Source of the DNA: Thermoanaerobaculales bacterium
Lineage (GTDB): Bacteria; Acidobacteriota; Thermoanaerobaculia; Thermoanaerobaculales; Sulfomarinibacteraceae
DNA length: 64,000 nt
Reading direction: 5' to 3'
Assembly: GCA_029287235.1 (NCBI GenBank)
Contig: JARFRM010000040.1
Span: forward strand, 1-64,000
This document shows positions 1-10,132 of this stretch, in pieces. Under the pieces are notes generated by a model. The model saw only the letters and a list, made by a program, of their open reading frames with translations, was not told the origin of the DNA and made no database searches. The translations under genes were made by a program, and so were the position numbers. Position 1 is the first letter of the stretch. Each line of letters opens with the position of its first letter.

Positions 1-136
1 CTGCTGAATTAATAAAGGTCATGAATGCAGTGTACGGCTTCCGGTCGGTTCAGCGGTCAAGCGGGGCCTGGGGCGGCTGAACGGTTGGTTTGGCGGTTGA
101 GCGGTTAACTAGTTCTGCAAAGCGGTGCCTGACACC
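1..136. repeat. Dispersed repeat, copy 1 (truncated by window start), ending in GGTGCCTGACACC
   Basis: ctgctgaattaataaaggtcatgaatgcagtgtacggcttccgg...gcggtgcctgacacctttac is almost identical to 3890-4031. Confidence 0.85.
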
Positions 137-180
137 TTTACTATTTATTGCATTCTTTTCGGCATCGATGATGGTAAAGG

Positions 181-1464
181 TCAGGGCACGGCTGCACTCC
201 AAGCGGAGGTGTCCCCGGATTCGAAATCATCTTTGAATACGGCTTGAGTGAACACGTAGGCCGCACCGTCGTTCCCACCGATCATTTGAGGTGCGCCTAC
301 GACGATGATCGGACCGCTGATCGACGCCGATTGACCGAACTCGTCGCTTCCTGCCCCGTCGGCCGCTACCAGCTTCTGCACCTCGCCCCAGTTGTTCGCC
401 CCGCCATGATTGCGGTTGAACACATACACCGCGCCGGCATCGGAACCGAGGTCATCTTCAAAGGGGGCCGTCGCCACCAGCCACCCCCCCGAAACGCTCA
501 CCCACCATCCCAGCGCGTCATAGAACTCTCCATCCGAGGCCATTGCTTTCGCCACTTCACCCCAGTTGTTCGGGCCGCCGTGGTTACGCTCAAAGACGTA
601 CACGGCCCCGACCAGCGGCTGACCGACGAGACCGGGGTCGCCATAGGCCGCGACCACCACCGTGTCACCATCGATGGCGACCGAATTGCCAAAGGACTGG
701 TTGGCGACTGCGTCGGATGAGGTCAGCCGATTGACCTGACCCCAGGCGTTGGATCCGCCCTGGTTGCGTTCGAAGAGGTAGAGGCAACCAAGGCCGCTAT
801 CGTATGCGGAAGCTCCCACCGCCAGGAGATCTCCGTCAAGCGCCACAGCTGTTCCGAAGAAATCGGTCAAGTGGGGCAGCGGCGGATCCGGGTTCTCGAT
901 CCGAACGACCTCACCCCAGTTGCCCACTCCGCCGTGGTTTCTCTCAAAAATATAGACTGTGCCATGGTTGTTATTGTTGCCCATAGCCCCAACCGCGATC
1001 GTGTCACCGCCGATGGCGACTGCGCGACCAAAATCGTTGTACGTGGCCGCGTTCGAGGCTGTGAGCCTGGCCGATTCCCCCCAGGCGTTCGTACCACCAT
1101 CGTGACGGGAAAACACGTAAGCCGCTCCGGTGTCCCAATCCTCGTACTTATCTCCGACGACCGCGGTGTCGCCGTCGATGGCGGCGGCTCCACCGAACCC
1201 ATCCACTAACGGGGAGGACGGAACGAGTTCGGTGAGCTCCAACCAGCCGTTCGGTTCACCCGGATCCCGCACGAAGATCCAGGCAGCGTGTTGATCCTCT
1301 GCACCGATCACCACTGTGTCGCCGCTGATGGACACGGCACCTCCGAAGTTGGCCGATACGCTGAGATCCTCAGCAACAAGTTTCGCGGTCTGCTCGAAGA
1401 CCTGAGCCGCAGCCGGAATGGCAATTGCGATCGACACGAACAGGGTTAAGATCCGAGACGTCAT
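181..1464 (-). CDS. Secreted FG-GAP repeat beta-propeller protein with C-terminal DDFESGDTSAWSAAVP tail
   Basis: Signal peptide MTSRILTLFVSIAIAIPAAAQ; repeated 'FGxAVAIDGDTxVVGA...G(A)AYVFxRNxGGxNxWGE' units. Confidence 0.85.
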   Translation of the reverse strand: MTSRILTLFVSIAIAIPAAAQVFEQTAKLVAEDLSVSANFGGAVSISGDTVVIGAEDQHAAWIFVRDPGEPNGWLELTELVPSSPLVDGFGGAAAIDGDTAVVGDKYEDWDTGAAYVFSRHDGGTNAWGESARLTASNAATYNDFGRAVAIGGDTIAVGAMGNNNNHGTVYIFERNHGGVGNWGEVVRIENPDPPLPHLTDFFGTAVALDGDLLAVGASAYDSGLGCLYLFERNQGGSNAWGQVNRLTSSDAVANQSFGNSVAIDGDTVVVAAYGDPGLVGQPLVGAVYVFERNHGGPNNWGEVAKAMASDGEFYDALGWWVSVSGGWLVATAPFEDDLGSDAGAVYVFNRNHGGANNWGEVQKLVAADGAGSDEFGQSASISGPIIVVGAPQMIGGNDGAAYVFTQAVFKDDFESGDTSAWSAAVP

Positions 1465-1603
1465 TTGGACCTCCTTCACCGGTTGCGATTCTTCCCGACA
1501 TCGGTCGGGATCGAAGGTGAAAAATCTGTTCCAGCCCGCCGCTCGACTCCAAGGGCACCGGAGTGAGGCCTCCTGGCGACAGAAACCACGGCCCCTCTTC
1601 TTG

Positions 1604-3508
1604 TCACGGCGTTCGTCTTCCAGAGACCCGGCGAGGAGCGGGCCTCACCGGCCCGTACCCAGGGCAGCCCGACGTAGAGAAGATCTCAAAGCCGGCATCC
1701 TTCTCGGTTACGAAGACCCGCCCCCCCGACTCCGCGACACCCCGGGGTACCCACGGTAAGGGCCAGCCACCATACGGCGAGGGCGAATCGTAGAACCCCA
1801 CCGCGACCGGAGAGGACGGCGTGCTCACATCGACAACAGCCAGGCCGCCCACGCTCGCCACATATGCAAACCCTCCGGAAACCTCGATCCCAAGGGGCGA
1901 TGGTGCGATGACAGTTGCCACCTCCGCGGGTTGGGTGGGCGTGCTCACGTCGATCACAAGAAAGCCGGTGCCCACCAGAACGTAGGCGTACTCATCGGAG
2001 ACCGCGACGCTATTGACATGCCACGTCGAGTAATCGTACGACTCCACTTCAGTCGGCGAGGACGGCGTACTCACGTCGATGACCAATAGACCGCTTTCGG
2101 TTACCACGTAGGCGTAGCCTCCGGAAACCGCGACGCCTTCGAGGATGACCGTGTCTACGAACCCCACCTCTGCAGGTTGTGAGGGTGTGCCGACGTCAAT
2201 CACCCTCAGGCCGAGACCGTAATCCGCTACATAGGCATACGCACCATCGACCGCGACCCCCATGGCACTCTCTATCGTCTCGATGAATCCAACTTCGATG
2301 GGCGCCACGGGCGTGCTCACATCGATCACCCGCAAGCCCCCAGAATTGGCAGCCAGATACGCGTAGTCCTCAGATACCGCCACGGCTACGGGGTCTCCTG
2401 GAGTGTCTACGAACCCCACCTCTACGGGAGCCGAAGGCGTGCTCACGTCAATCACCCGTAGACCTCTGGAGCGCGCAGCCAAGTATGCAAAGTCGCCCAA
2501 CACAGCGACGTCCCAGAAATTGGCCGCAGTATCGTATGACCCTATTGCAGCCGGGGAGGATGGGGTGCTCACGTCCATCACTACGAGGCCGTGGCCGCCC
2601 ATCGCAAGGTAAACGTTGTCCCCAGAGACTACGACATCTCCCGTAGCGCCAGAGGTACTGGCGGAACCCACCACGAATGGGTTAAACGAAACTCCGATGT
2701 CGATCACCAAAAGACCAGGGCGGCCGTTAGCAACGTACGCATATCTGCCATCAACGTCGACGGCATTGCCGGGCGTGTCGACGATACCGATCTGTGCGGG
2801 TTGCGATGGCGTGCTCACGTCAATCACCCAGAATTGGGAGCCCACAACGTATAGAAGATCGCCCGAAACAGCGACGCCAAAAATAGCTGACATGGGTCGT
2901 GACGCCACTATAGCCGGCGATGAAGGTATGGTCACATCAATAACCAAAAGAAGATCGTCGACGGCGTCTGAAACGTACGCATACCCGCCCGAGACCGCTA
3001 CGTCCGAGACGGCGCCCGGCGTGTCGAGGAAACCGATCTCAATCGGAAACGACGGCGTGCTGATATCGATCACCCGAAGGCCTCCGGAGCCGTCAGCGAC
3101 ATACGCATAGCCGCCCAAAATGGCGACGTCGACGGCAAATCCGGGTGTATCGACGAAACCGACATCCACGGGTTGCGATGGCGTGCTCACGTCGATCACG
3201 CGCAAGCCGGCGAAACCAAGTGTGATGAAGACGTACTTACCGGACACTTCGATACCGTGCAATTCGTCCGGGGCAACCACGGTTCCGACCGACTGCGGCG
3301 AGGCCGGGTTCGAAACATCAGCGACGACCAGAACCCTGCCGCTTCCGAAATAGGTGAATTCCCCTGACACCGCGACCGCATTTGCCTGGCCGTACGCCCA
3401 CTGGCCCACGCGCTCAGGACAGTTCTCCGCGAAACCGGACGCAGTGGCCACGCAGAGACAAATCCCTAGAACAGCTGCAAACCGAGTCAAGCGCCCGAGG
3501 TTCTCCAT
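1604..3508 (-). CDS. Secreted LVIVD-repeat protein
   Basis: Many ~45 aa repeats 'LRVIDVSTPSxPxEVGFVDTPGxAxxVAVSGxYAYVA'; signal peptide from MENLGRLTRFAAVLGICLCVATASG. Confidence 0.85.
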   Translation of the reverse strand: MENLGRLTRFAAVLGICLCVATASGFAENCPERVGQWAYGQANAVAVSGEFTYFGSGRVLVVADVSNPASPQSVGTVVAPDELHGIEVSGKYVFITLGFAGLRVIDVSTPSQPVDVGFVDTPGFAVDVAILGGYAYVADGSGGLRVIDISTPSFPIEIGFLDTPGAVSDVAVSGGYAYVSDAVDDLLLVIDVTIPSSPAIVASRPMSAIFGVAVSGDLLYVVGSQFWVIDVSTPSQPAQIGIVDTPGNAVDVDGRYAYVANGRPGLLVIDIGVSFNPFVVGSASTSGATGDVVVSGDNVYLAMGGHGLVVMDVSTPSSPAAIGSYDTAANFWDVAVLGDFAYLAARSRGLRVIDVSTPSAPVEVGFVDTPGDPVAVAVSEDYAYLAANSGGLRVIDVSTPVAPIEVGFIETIESAMGVAVDGAYAYVADYGLGLRVIDVGTPSQPAEVGFVDTVILEGVAVSGGYAYVVTESGLLVIDVSTPSSPTEVESYDYSTWHVNSVAVSDEYAYVLVGTGFLVIDVSTPTQPAEVATVIAPSPLGIEVSGGFAYVASVGGLAVVDVSTPSSPVAVGFYDSPSPYGGWPLPWVPRGVAESGGRVFVTEKDAGFEIFSTSGCPGYGPVRPAPRRVSGRRTP

Positions 3509-3634
3509 GGACTCCCCCTTCGATTCCAGATCTTCTCGTTCATTCCGTGTTTGTCTCAGGATACATCTCAAGACTCGGATTGTCATGTGGATAGTCTGCG
3601 GACGATGGAAATCAGGCGCACAGAGGTCAGACAT

Positions 3635-3866
3635 ATGACAACACATCTAGTGGTTCTACCTGATGCCTATCCCTGTTCTTCCGGCACCTTTCGCCCGGTC
3701 TACAGAGAACGAACTACGGCGCGACGTCCGACCAGCTCCCGGTGTCACCGCTCTCGAAACCGTCGGCAAACAGCGTTTCTTCAGAGATCCTCATATCGCG
3801 GAAAATGATGCCGAGGGGCTCGATCGGTCCGTCATCCACGGTCCAGTGAAAAACAGTCAAGCCCGT
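3635..3866 (-). pseudogene. Duplicated 3' fragment of the Kelch protein gene (C-terminal part only)
   Basis: Nearly identical to 4037-4268; encodes 'TGLTVFHWTVDDGPIEPLGIIFRDMRISEETLFADGFESGDTGSWSDVAP' without the upstream gene. Confidence 0.85.
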
Positions 3867-4036
3867 AATTAATGGTGCCCGGCACCGATCTGCTGAATTA
3901 ATAAAGGTCATGAATGCAGTGTACGGCTTCCGGTCGGTTCAGCGGTCAAGCGGGGCCTGGGGTGGCTGAACGGTTGGTTTGGCGGTTGAGCGGTTAACTA
4001 GTTCTGCAAAGCGGTGCCTGGCACCTTTACCTTTAC
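3867..4036. repeat. Dispersed repeat, copy 2, bounded by GGTGCCCGGCACC and GGTGCCTGGCACC palindromes; possible REP/MITE-like element
   Basis: Palindromes at 3874-3886 and 4013-4025; internal sequence matches 1-136; sits between duplicated Kelch 3' ends. Confidence 0.7.
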
Positions 4037-4115
4037 ATGACAACGCATCTAGTGGTTCGACCTGATGCCTGTCCTTGTTCTTCCGGCACCTTTCGCCCGG
4101 TTTGCAGAGAACGAA

Positions 4116-5723
4116 CTACGGCGCGACGTCCGACCAGCTCCCGGTGTCACCGCTCTCGAAACCGTCGGCAACCAGCGTTTCTTCAGAGATCCTCATATCG
4201 CGGAATATGATGCCGAGGGGCTCCATCGGCCCGTCATCCACGGTCCAGTGAAAAACAGTCAAGCCCGTGAAGTTGTAAATGCCCAGGGCGTCCAGGATGT
4301 CGAGAGACACGAGCGCGTCTCCGCCGTACGTCACCGAGTAGTTGGCGGCGAACTGATCGAAGACCCCGGTTTGGTTGATCGGCACCCCAACCGGAAAGTC
4401 GACGCTTGTCGCCACGAAGAAGCCATCGACCACCGGGTCGTTGTCACGGAGCACGAAGTACGGTGTCAGCCCGGGGGGAAACGGGTCCTGCAGGCTCATC
4501 ACGGTGGTGCCGAGGGTCAACACGAATGACGCCGGGTCAATGACGTAACCTCGGGTTGGGTAGGTCGTGCTGTCGATGAAGACGTCGGGGTCGAGGAGGA
4601 AGGTCATCACCACCTGATCCCCGGGGTTCACGTCGCCCAGGGGAGGAGCGGTGATCTGGTTGAATTCGACGACGCCGAACGCGGTCACCTCGACCGTCTC
4701 TATCTGCCCCACCGGGCTCACGAAGTCGGAGCTCTCGGCGTCCACCTGGAATGCTGCCGCCCAACCGGCACCCTTGTAGAGAACACCGTTGGCGTCATCC
4801 TGGGCCGCGGCAAAGGTGCGGCTGCCTGAGACCAGCGAGTTGCCGGGGGTCCAGGCGCCGCCGGTTCCGGTGCTCAGGTCGTACTCCTCGACCGACGTCA
4901 GGTAACTCAACCAGCCACCCCCGCCGACCGCCAGCTTGCCCTCGTAGGTCCACATGCGGGCGCCGCCGCGGGCCGTGGTGAGAGGCGGCATCGTGGTCCA
5001 CGAGTCGGCCACCGGGTCGTATCGGTAGACCCCAGCAGAGTCGGTGGTCGCGTTGCGCATGCCCGCGTAGAACAGGTAGCCGTCCGCCATGATGGCGTCA
5101 CCATATGCCCCGGTTTCGGGTGCGGCCGCACCGGTGGTCCAGCGCGAGCCGGTGGCCGCTGCCGGATCGTAGATGTAGGTCGCGTCCGTGTAGATTCCGC
5201 CGGCGGACCCCCCGACCACGTAGAGCTTACCTTCGTGCGAGGCGCAGGCCGGGCCCGAAAGCCCCACCGGCATCGGGTCGCCGGCCAGAGTCTCCCACGT
5301 GTCGGTGGCCGTATGGTAGACCTGCAGAGTGTCGAGGTAGAGGACGCCGGTGTAGCCGCCCGGGACGTAGATGTCGGCGCCGATCACCGCAGCACACAGA
5401 TTTGACGCCGGCGTCGGCATGAGGGCGTTCGTGTCGTCCCACATCATGGAGACGGGGTCGTACTCCTGGATGTAGCCGTCCCGCGGCTCGCCGCCGATGA
5501 CATAGAATCGGTCGCCAACCACGGCTCCAGCAGGGCGCGAAACTCCGTGGAGGCAGGCCGGCAGCGCGACCCACGGGTCGCTCCGGGTGACGGCTGTGCC
5601 GTGGGTGCCGACCACCGGCGGGGTGCTGAATCCGGTGCCGTTGTCCGCCTCGGATGCGCTCATGGGCACCGCAACTGACAGGGCCAACGCAAACACTGCC
5701 GCAAGATCCAATCTGGTCCTCAT
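4116..5723 (-). CDS. Secreted Kelch-repeat beta-propeller protein with C-terminal ADGFESGDTGSWSDVAP tail
   Basis: Kelch-type repeats (VVGDRFYVIGGEPRDGYIQEYDPVSMMW; GKLYVVGGSAGGIYTDATYIYDP); signal peptide. Confidence 0.8.
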   Translation of the reverse strand: MRTRLDLAAVFALALSVAVPMSASEADNGTGFSTPPVVGTHGTAVTRSDPWVALPACLHGVSRPAGAVVGDRFYVIGGEPRDGYIQEYDPVSMMWDDTNALMPTPASNLCAAVIGADIYVPGGYTGVLYLDTLQVYHTATDTWETLAGDPMPVGLSGPACASHEGKLYVVGGSAGGIYTDATYIYDPAAATGSRWTTGAAAPETGAYGDAIMADGYLFYAGMRNATTDSAGVYRYDPVADSWTTMPPLTTARGGARMWTYEGKLAVGGGGWLSYLTSVEEYDLSTGTGGAWTPGNSLVSGSRTFAAAQDDANGVLYKGAGWAAAFQVDAESSDFVSPVGQIETVEVTAFGVVEFNQITAPPLGDVNPGDQVVMTFLLDPDVFIDSTTYPTRGYVIDPASFVLTLGTTVMSLQDPFPPGLTPYFVLRDNDPVVDGFFVATSVDFPVGVPINQTGVFDQFAANYSVTYGGDALVSLDILDALGIYNFTGLTVFHWTVDDGPMEPLGIIFRDMRISEETLVADGFESGDTGSWSDVAP

Positions 5724-6238
5724 GTTCGAATCCTCCTTACCCGGTCGCAATGACCGGTCCAAGACCCCACCCAGGGCCCGAAAAATCCGCCGTCGAGATG
5801 ACAATTCACGGGGCGAATGAGCCGGAAAATATCGACGACATTACCACACACCGGGGGTTTCAGGCCGATTCCGCATCGGCGAAATGGGTGCCGAACAGCG
5901 TTACGAAAGGGTACACGTCGTTCCGGTTCGATCCGGTTCAGCTCGGAGGTGGGTCATGGGTCGTCGACATCGGTTTCGGCGCCGGTGGACCTCGGGTTCC
6001 GCTTCGGTAGAGGGAAGGTGTGTCGGAGTGCGGAGGACACGGCTGCGGAGTCACGCAGGTCAGGCCCCGGGATTGGATTCCGCGGATCTTCGAGGCGGAA
6101 AACCGGAACTCCATGGACAGACGGGCTCCACTCCTGAATGAAGAAACCCCATCTTGAGCCGCCTGCAAGAAATCGGCGCCATCCGGGCGGGGATTTACCC
6201 CGCCCTACGGAATGAATCTCAGGGAGTGGTCTGTCCCC

Positions 6239-9200
6239 TCACGGCACAACATGCGACCAGCGCGAGGTGTCACCGATGTCGAACCCGTCGGCGAAGATGC
6301 GGTACGGGTCCGGAAGGACATCGTTGATGTCGGTGGATTCGTTGTTTGCGAGATCGGGATCGACCACGCCATTACCTGCCTGAGCGAACACTTCGGCGGT
6401 GTTCGAACATTGGCCGTAGGCGGCCACGACGGTGCAGGTGGCGAGGAACGTCGCGGAGGTCCCGACGGGAAGATCGACCCCGTTGTCGATGTCGCCCGTG
6501 CTGCCGGCGGGACACCATGCGCCGGGATCCGCGGTGCAGGTCCACTCACAATTGGCCAGGCACAATGGGAAGAGGTCGATGACCGGCGAGCCCGGCGCAT
6601 CGCTCGGGCCGGCGTTGGTCACCACGATGGTGTAGGTGGTGGGTTGGTTTTCGAAGACCTCGGTCGTACCGTCGTCCTTGTCGATGCTCAGATCGGCGAG
6701 GGGGGTCAGGGTGTCGGTGTCGATGTCGGTGTTGTTCGCCAAATTGGGATCGGCGACACCCGCCGGCGGGGTGGCGCTCACCGTGTTGACCAGATCACCG
6801 CCGGCCGCCGGGTCGACGAGGCAGACGGCGGTGTAGTCGAGCCGGGCGCCCACGGGCAGATCCACCGTGTCCGAGATGTCGCCGGCCACGGGCCCGGAAG
6901 TGCAGACGCCTCCCGAGGTACCGACGCAGGTCCAGCTGCAGCCCGTCAACTCGGGCGGAAAGACATCGCCGACCGTGGCGCCGAGGGCGTCGTCGGGTCC
7001 GCCATTGGTGACGACTATGTCGTAGGTGACGGTGGTCCCGGGTACGACCTCACTCTGTCCGTCGGTCACGGTAACCGCCAGGTCGGAGCGGTCGAGGGTG
7101 GTGGTGTAGAAGTAGACGGCGCCGTAACCCATTGGAAGGAAATCCTCCAACAAGGCCGAAACCAGGAGGCCGTCGGGCGTGTCTTCAACCGATATTCCAA
7201 ATCGGGCGCCCAATTCAATGGGAGATCCATGAAGCGCCTGATTCTCCGTCCAGATCGAGCCGGCGCGGTCAAAAACATAGGCTGCGCCCGCGGCCGTGAG
7301 CGACATGAACGTCCAGCCTGGCGATCCGACGGCGGCCATGTCACCCGAAACGGCCACGCTGGTACCGAACAGGCTGCCCGCATTCGGGTAGGTTTCCGTC
7401 AGTCGTTGCTGCTCGCTCCAGACACCGCCGGTTTCGACAAAGACGTGTGCGGCTCCGGAGCCGGCTTGACCGGAGATCTCGGTGTGATACGCACCGGTGA
7501 TCAGCGTTGCTCCGTCCCGGGCGACCGAGATGCCGAAACCGCTGTCGTCCTGCGGGTCGGCAGCTGTGAGCTTTTGTCCCTCGGTCCAGACCGATCCCAT
7601 ACGGCTGAAGAGCACGACGGCTCCGGCGTCGTCACCGGCGTCGTCGTCGCCGGTGGCACCGGCGGCGAGGAAATCACCCGTGAGTGCGACCGAAACGCCG
7701 AATTCGTCCCCCGCTTCCAGATCGGCGGGCTCCAGGATCGCGTCCTCCGACCACACCGATCCGCCCCGGGTCCAGAGGTAGACACCGCCACCTCCGCTCC
7801 TCCCGGGACTGCCGACCATCACGGTGTCACCGTCGATGGCCACGTCCTCTCCGAACCGATAGCCGTCCGCCCCGTCGCTCGGCTCGAGGCGCTGTTGGAG
7901 CTCCCACACCGGGCCGGAGATGGTCGAGGTGAGGACAAAGACATAGGCGACGCCGGCGACGTGAAAGCCGCTGATCTGGCCCAGGGGAGCTCCGACGACG
8001 ATGCTGCCGCCGTTGATGGCCACGGCAACGCCGAACGAGTCGTTGAATTGCCATCCCATCTGGGAGAGCAGCTCCTGCTGGAAGATCCACTCGTCGCCGT
8101 CACGAACAAAGACCTGGACGCTGCGCCACTCGCTGTCGGGCACCCCGACCACCATGGTGTCGCCGTCCACCGCGATGTCACGACCGAATCTCTGCGTGAA
8201 GAGGCCGAAACCCCACTGACCGTAAAGGCTGTCCTGCTGGCCCCAAGAGTCGCCGTCGTCGAAGAAGAGCTGAGCCGAGCCGGTGTTTTCGATGGTCCGC
8301 ACCTCGTCCATGGGCGCCCCGATCAGGGTGTACGATCCATTGAGGGCGACCGAGGAACCGAAGGAGTCCGAGATCGCACCGTCCGGGTCGATGATTTTCT
8401 GATCCTCGATCCAGACGCCGGTGACAGGTTTGAAGAAGTAAGCCGAACCCGCATCGATGCCGAGGGCTCCCAGGTTGTCTTCCGGGGCGCCGATGACGGC
8501 GCCTCCAAGGCTGCTGACGGACACGGCCGCCCCGAACCGGTCGCCGTTGGCGGCATCTCCGGCGGTCAGTTTGGCCGCCTGGGTCCACGATGAGCCGGCC
8601 CCGGTGAAGAGATAGGCCGAGCCGGCGTCCGTGCCCGCGGCGTGGTTGTCGTCGGGGGCGCCGACGAGCACCCGGGAGATCGCCACGCTCACCGCGGCGC
8701 CGAAGTGATCCGACCCGGAGGCGTCGCTTGCCGTCAGGTCTGCTGTCTGGGACCAGCTCCCGCCGCTGCGGGTAAAGACGTAGGCTCGCCCGGCGTCAGT
8801 CCACAAAAGCACATCGCGATCAGGCGCACCGACCACGGCGGTGTCGGCGAACACATCCACCGCCGCGCCGAAGTGATCTTCGGCGGACTGATAACCCGGC
8901 GTCAACCGCTGCTCGAGGAACCACGTGTCGGCCACCAGGGTGAAGACAAAGGCCGAACCGGTCTCATTCGGCTCACCGAATCTGGTGTCGTCGGGAGCTC
9001 CGCCGATGATGGTGTCGCCCGACATCGCCACCGAGGCGCCGTAGTGGGTGTCACCGAGGTAGCTGACGTGATACACGGTCAGCTCCTGCTCGAGCTCCCA
9101 GATGCCCGCAGCCGACCGGCGAAAGACGCAGATGGCCCCCTCCTCGTACCACACCGAGCTCACCGAGATCCGAGCCCCGGGATCGCCGATGGCGATGACG

Positions 9201-9532
9201 TCGCCCGAGATCGCCACCGCGTGGCCGAAGGTGTTGTACTCCACGTCGAACGGGTTGCCGCTGTAGTCCGGTGGCAACAGCTCGGCCTCGAGCTCCCAGC
9301 CGTCCGGCCCGTAGACGAAGACAAAGGCGTCGTTGGTGCCGGGAGCACCCACCACGGCCCGAACTCCGTCCATGGCCACCGAGGTGCCGAGGAGAGCATC
9401 GGGCTCGAGCGAGCCCACGGGCCCGAGCTTGTCGGTGAGTGCGTAGAGCGGGTCCTGGGCCCCGGCGTTGCCGGCGGTCATGACGGAAGCAAGCACGAGG
9501 ACGGCGACTAAAGACGTGTTCAATCGTGACAT
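6239..9532 (-). CDS. Large secreted FG-GAP repeat protein with two DUF11-like repeats and C-terminal ADGFDIGDTSRWSHVVP tail
   Basis: Repeats 'DxFGxSVAxxGDTxVVGAP'; DUF11-like 'VTVTDGQSEVVPGTTVTYDIVVTNGGPDDALGATVGDVFPPEL' repeated twice. Confidence 0.85.
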   Translation of the reverse strand: MSRLNTSLVAVLVLASVMTAGNAGAQDPLYALTDKLGPVGSLEPDALLGTSVAMDGVRAVVGAPGTNDAFVFVYGPDGWELEAELLPPDYSGNPFDVEYNTFGHAVAISGDVIAIGDPGARISVSSVWYEEGAICVFRRSAAGIWELEQELTVYHVSYLGDTHYGASVAMSGDTIIGGAPDDTRFGEPNETGSAFVFTLVADTWFLEQRLTPGYQSAEDHFGAAVDVFADTAVVGAPDRDVLLWTDAGRAYVFTRSGGSWSQTADLTASDASGSDHFGAAVSVAISRVLVGAPDDNHAAGTDAGSAYLFTGAGSSWTQAAKLTAGDAANGDRFGAAVSVSSLGGAVIGAPEDNLGALGIDAGSAYFFKPVTGVWIEDQKIIDPDGAISDSFGSSVALNGSYTLIGAPMDEVRTIENTGSAQLFFDDGDSWGQQDSLYGQWGFGLFTQRFGRDIAVDGDTMVVGVPDSEWRSVQVFVRDGDEWIFQQELLSQMGWQFNDSFGVAVAINGGSIVVGAPLGQISGFHVAGVAYVFVLTSTISGPVWELQQRLEPSDGADGYRFGEDVAIDGDTVMVGSPGRSGGGGVYLWTRGGSVWSEDAILEPADLEAGDEFGVSVALTGDFLAAGATGDDDAGDDAGAVVLFSRMGSVWTEGQKLTAADPQDDSGFGISVARDGATLITGAYHTEISGQAGSGAAHVFVETGGVWSEQQRLTETYPNAGSLFGTSVAVSGDMAAVGSPGWTFMSLTAAGAAYVFDRAGSIWTENQALHGSPIELGARFGISVEDTPDGLLVSALLEDFLPMGYGAVYFYTTTLDRSDLAVTVTDGQSEVVPGTTVTYDIVVTNGGPDDALGATVGDVFPPELTGCSWTCVGTSGGVCTSGPVAGDISDTVDLPVGARLDYTAVCLVDPAAGGDLVNTVSATPPAGVADPNLANNTDIDTDTLTPLADLSIDKDDGTTEVFENQPTTYTIVVTNAGPSDAPGSPVIDLFPLCLANCEWTCTADPGAWCPAGSTGDIDNGVDLPVGTSATFLATCTVVAAYGQCSNTAEVFAQAGNGVVDPDLANNESTDINDVLPDPYRIFADGFDIGDTSRWSHVVP

Positions 9533-9553
9533 GGAGCTTCTCCCTTACATGAT

Positions 9554-9751
9554 CAAACGACAACCGCCCCGAAAGCGCACAGGGTTGCCATGCTGGGCCG
9601 CGGCATCGACTGCAGCGATGACGCCGTCCTCACCGAGGTGACGGGTTCGGACGAGGAATCCCGCACGATCGATCGCGACGCGTACCTCGATCTCGTGAAG
9701 GATGTCTTCGGGATCGACCTTCCCGCGTTGCCACCTCTGACGGTAGCGTAG
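9554..9751 (+). pseudogene. Possible C-terminal remnant of an arylamine N-acetyltransferase
   Basis: Open frame TTTAPKAHRVAMLGRGIDCSDDAVLTEVTGSDEESRTIDRDAYLDLVKDVFGIDLPALPPLTVA* resembles a NAT C-terminus; no N-terminal part upstream. Confidence 0.35.
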
Positions 9752-9796
9752 CCCACACCGTTCCGCCGAGAACGGTGCCGGAACGCCGTCACCCGA

Positions 9797-9980
9797 CTAG
9801 CCCAACCTTCTCACCAATTTTCGTCACGAGGGCGTCGAGGCGCTGTGCACAGCTGGGATTTCTCATCTTCGGGCGCGGAGGCGTACTCTGCAGTACGTTG
9901 AGCACACGGAGATGAGAAATCACAGCTGGGTGCTGTGCATCGTCGGCCGCAGTAGGAAATTGGTGAGAAGGTCGGGCTAG
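9797..9980. repeat. 184 bp imperfect palindrome (long inverted repeat)
   Basis: ctagcccaaccttctcaccaattttc...ctgtgcacagctgggatttctcatctt / gagatgagaaatcacagctgggtgctgtgca...gaaattggtgagaaggtcgggctag, centred on gtactctgcagtac. Confidence 0.85.
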
Positions 9981-10132
9981 GGTTCACAATCCTGTAATTT
10001 TTCACCCGAGGATCGTGTTGAACCCACTGACGAGGCGGGTTCCTGTGGTAACTTCACCGACGCGAACCGCAAAGAAACCGCGATCAACCGCATATAACGA
10101 ACGGGAATCACGACATCAAAGGGAGCTGACAT

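Noticed and set aside
1604-3508. Possible CRISPR or satellite array because of regular repeats
   Set aside because: Repeats are ~135 bp, divergent and encode in-frame LVIVD protein repeats; there are no identical short repeats with unique spacers.
6212-8593. 793 aa plus-strand ORF
   Set aside because: Antisense to the repetitive FG-GAP gene (6239-9532). The minus frame has signal peptide and domain repeats; the plus ORF has no recognisable family and arises from high-GC codon bias.
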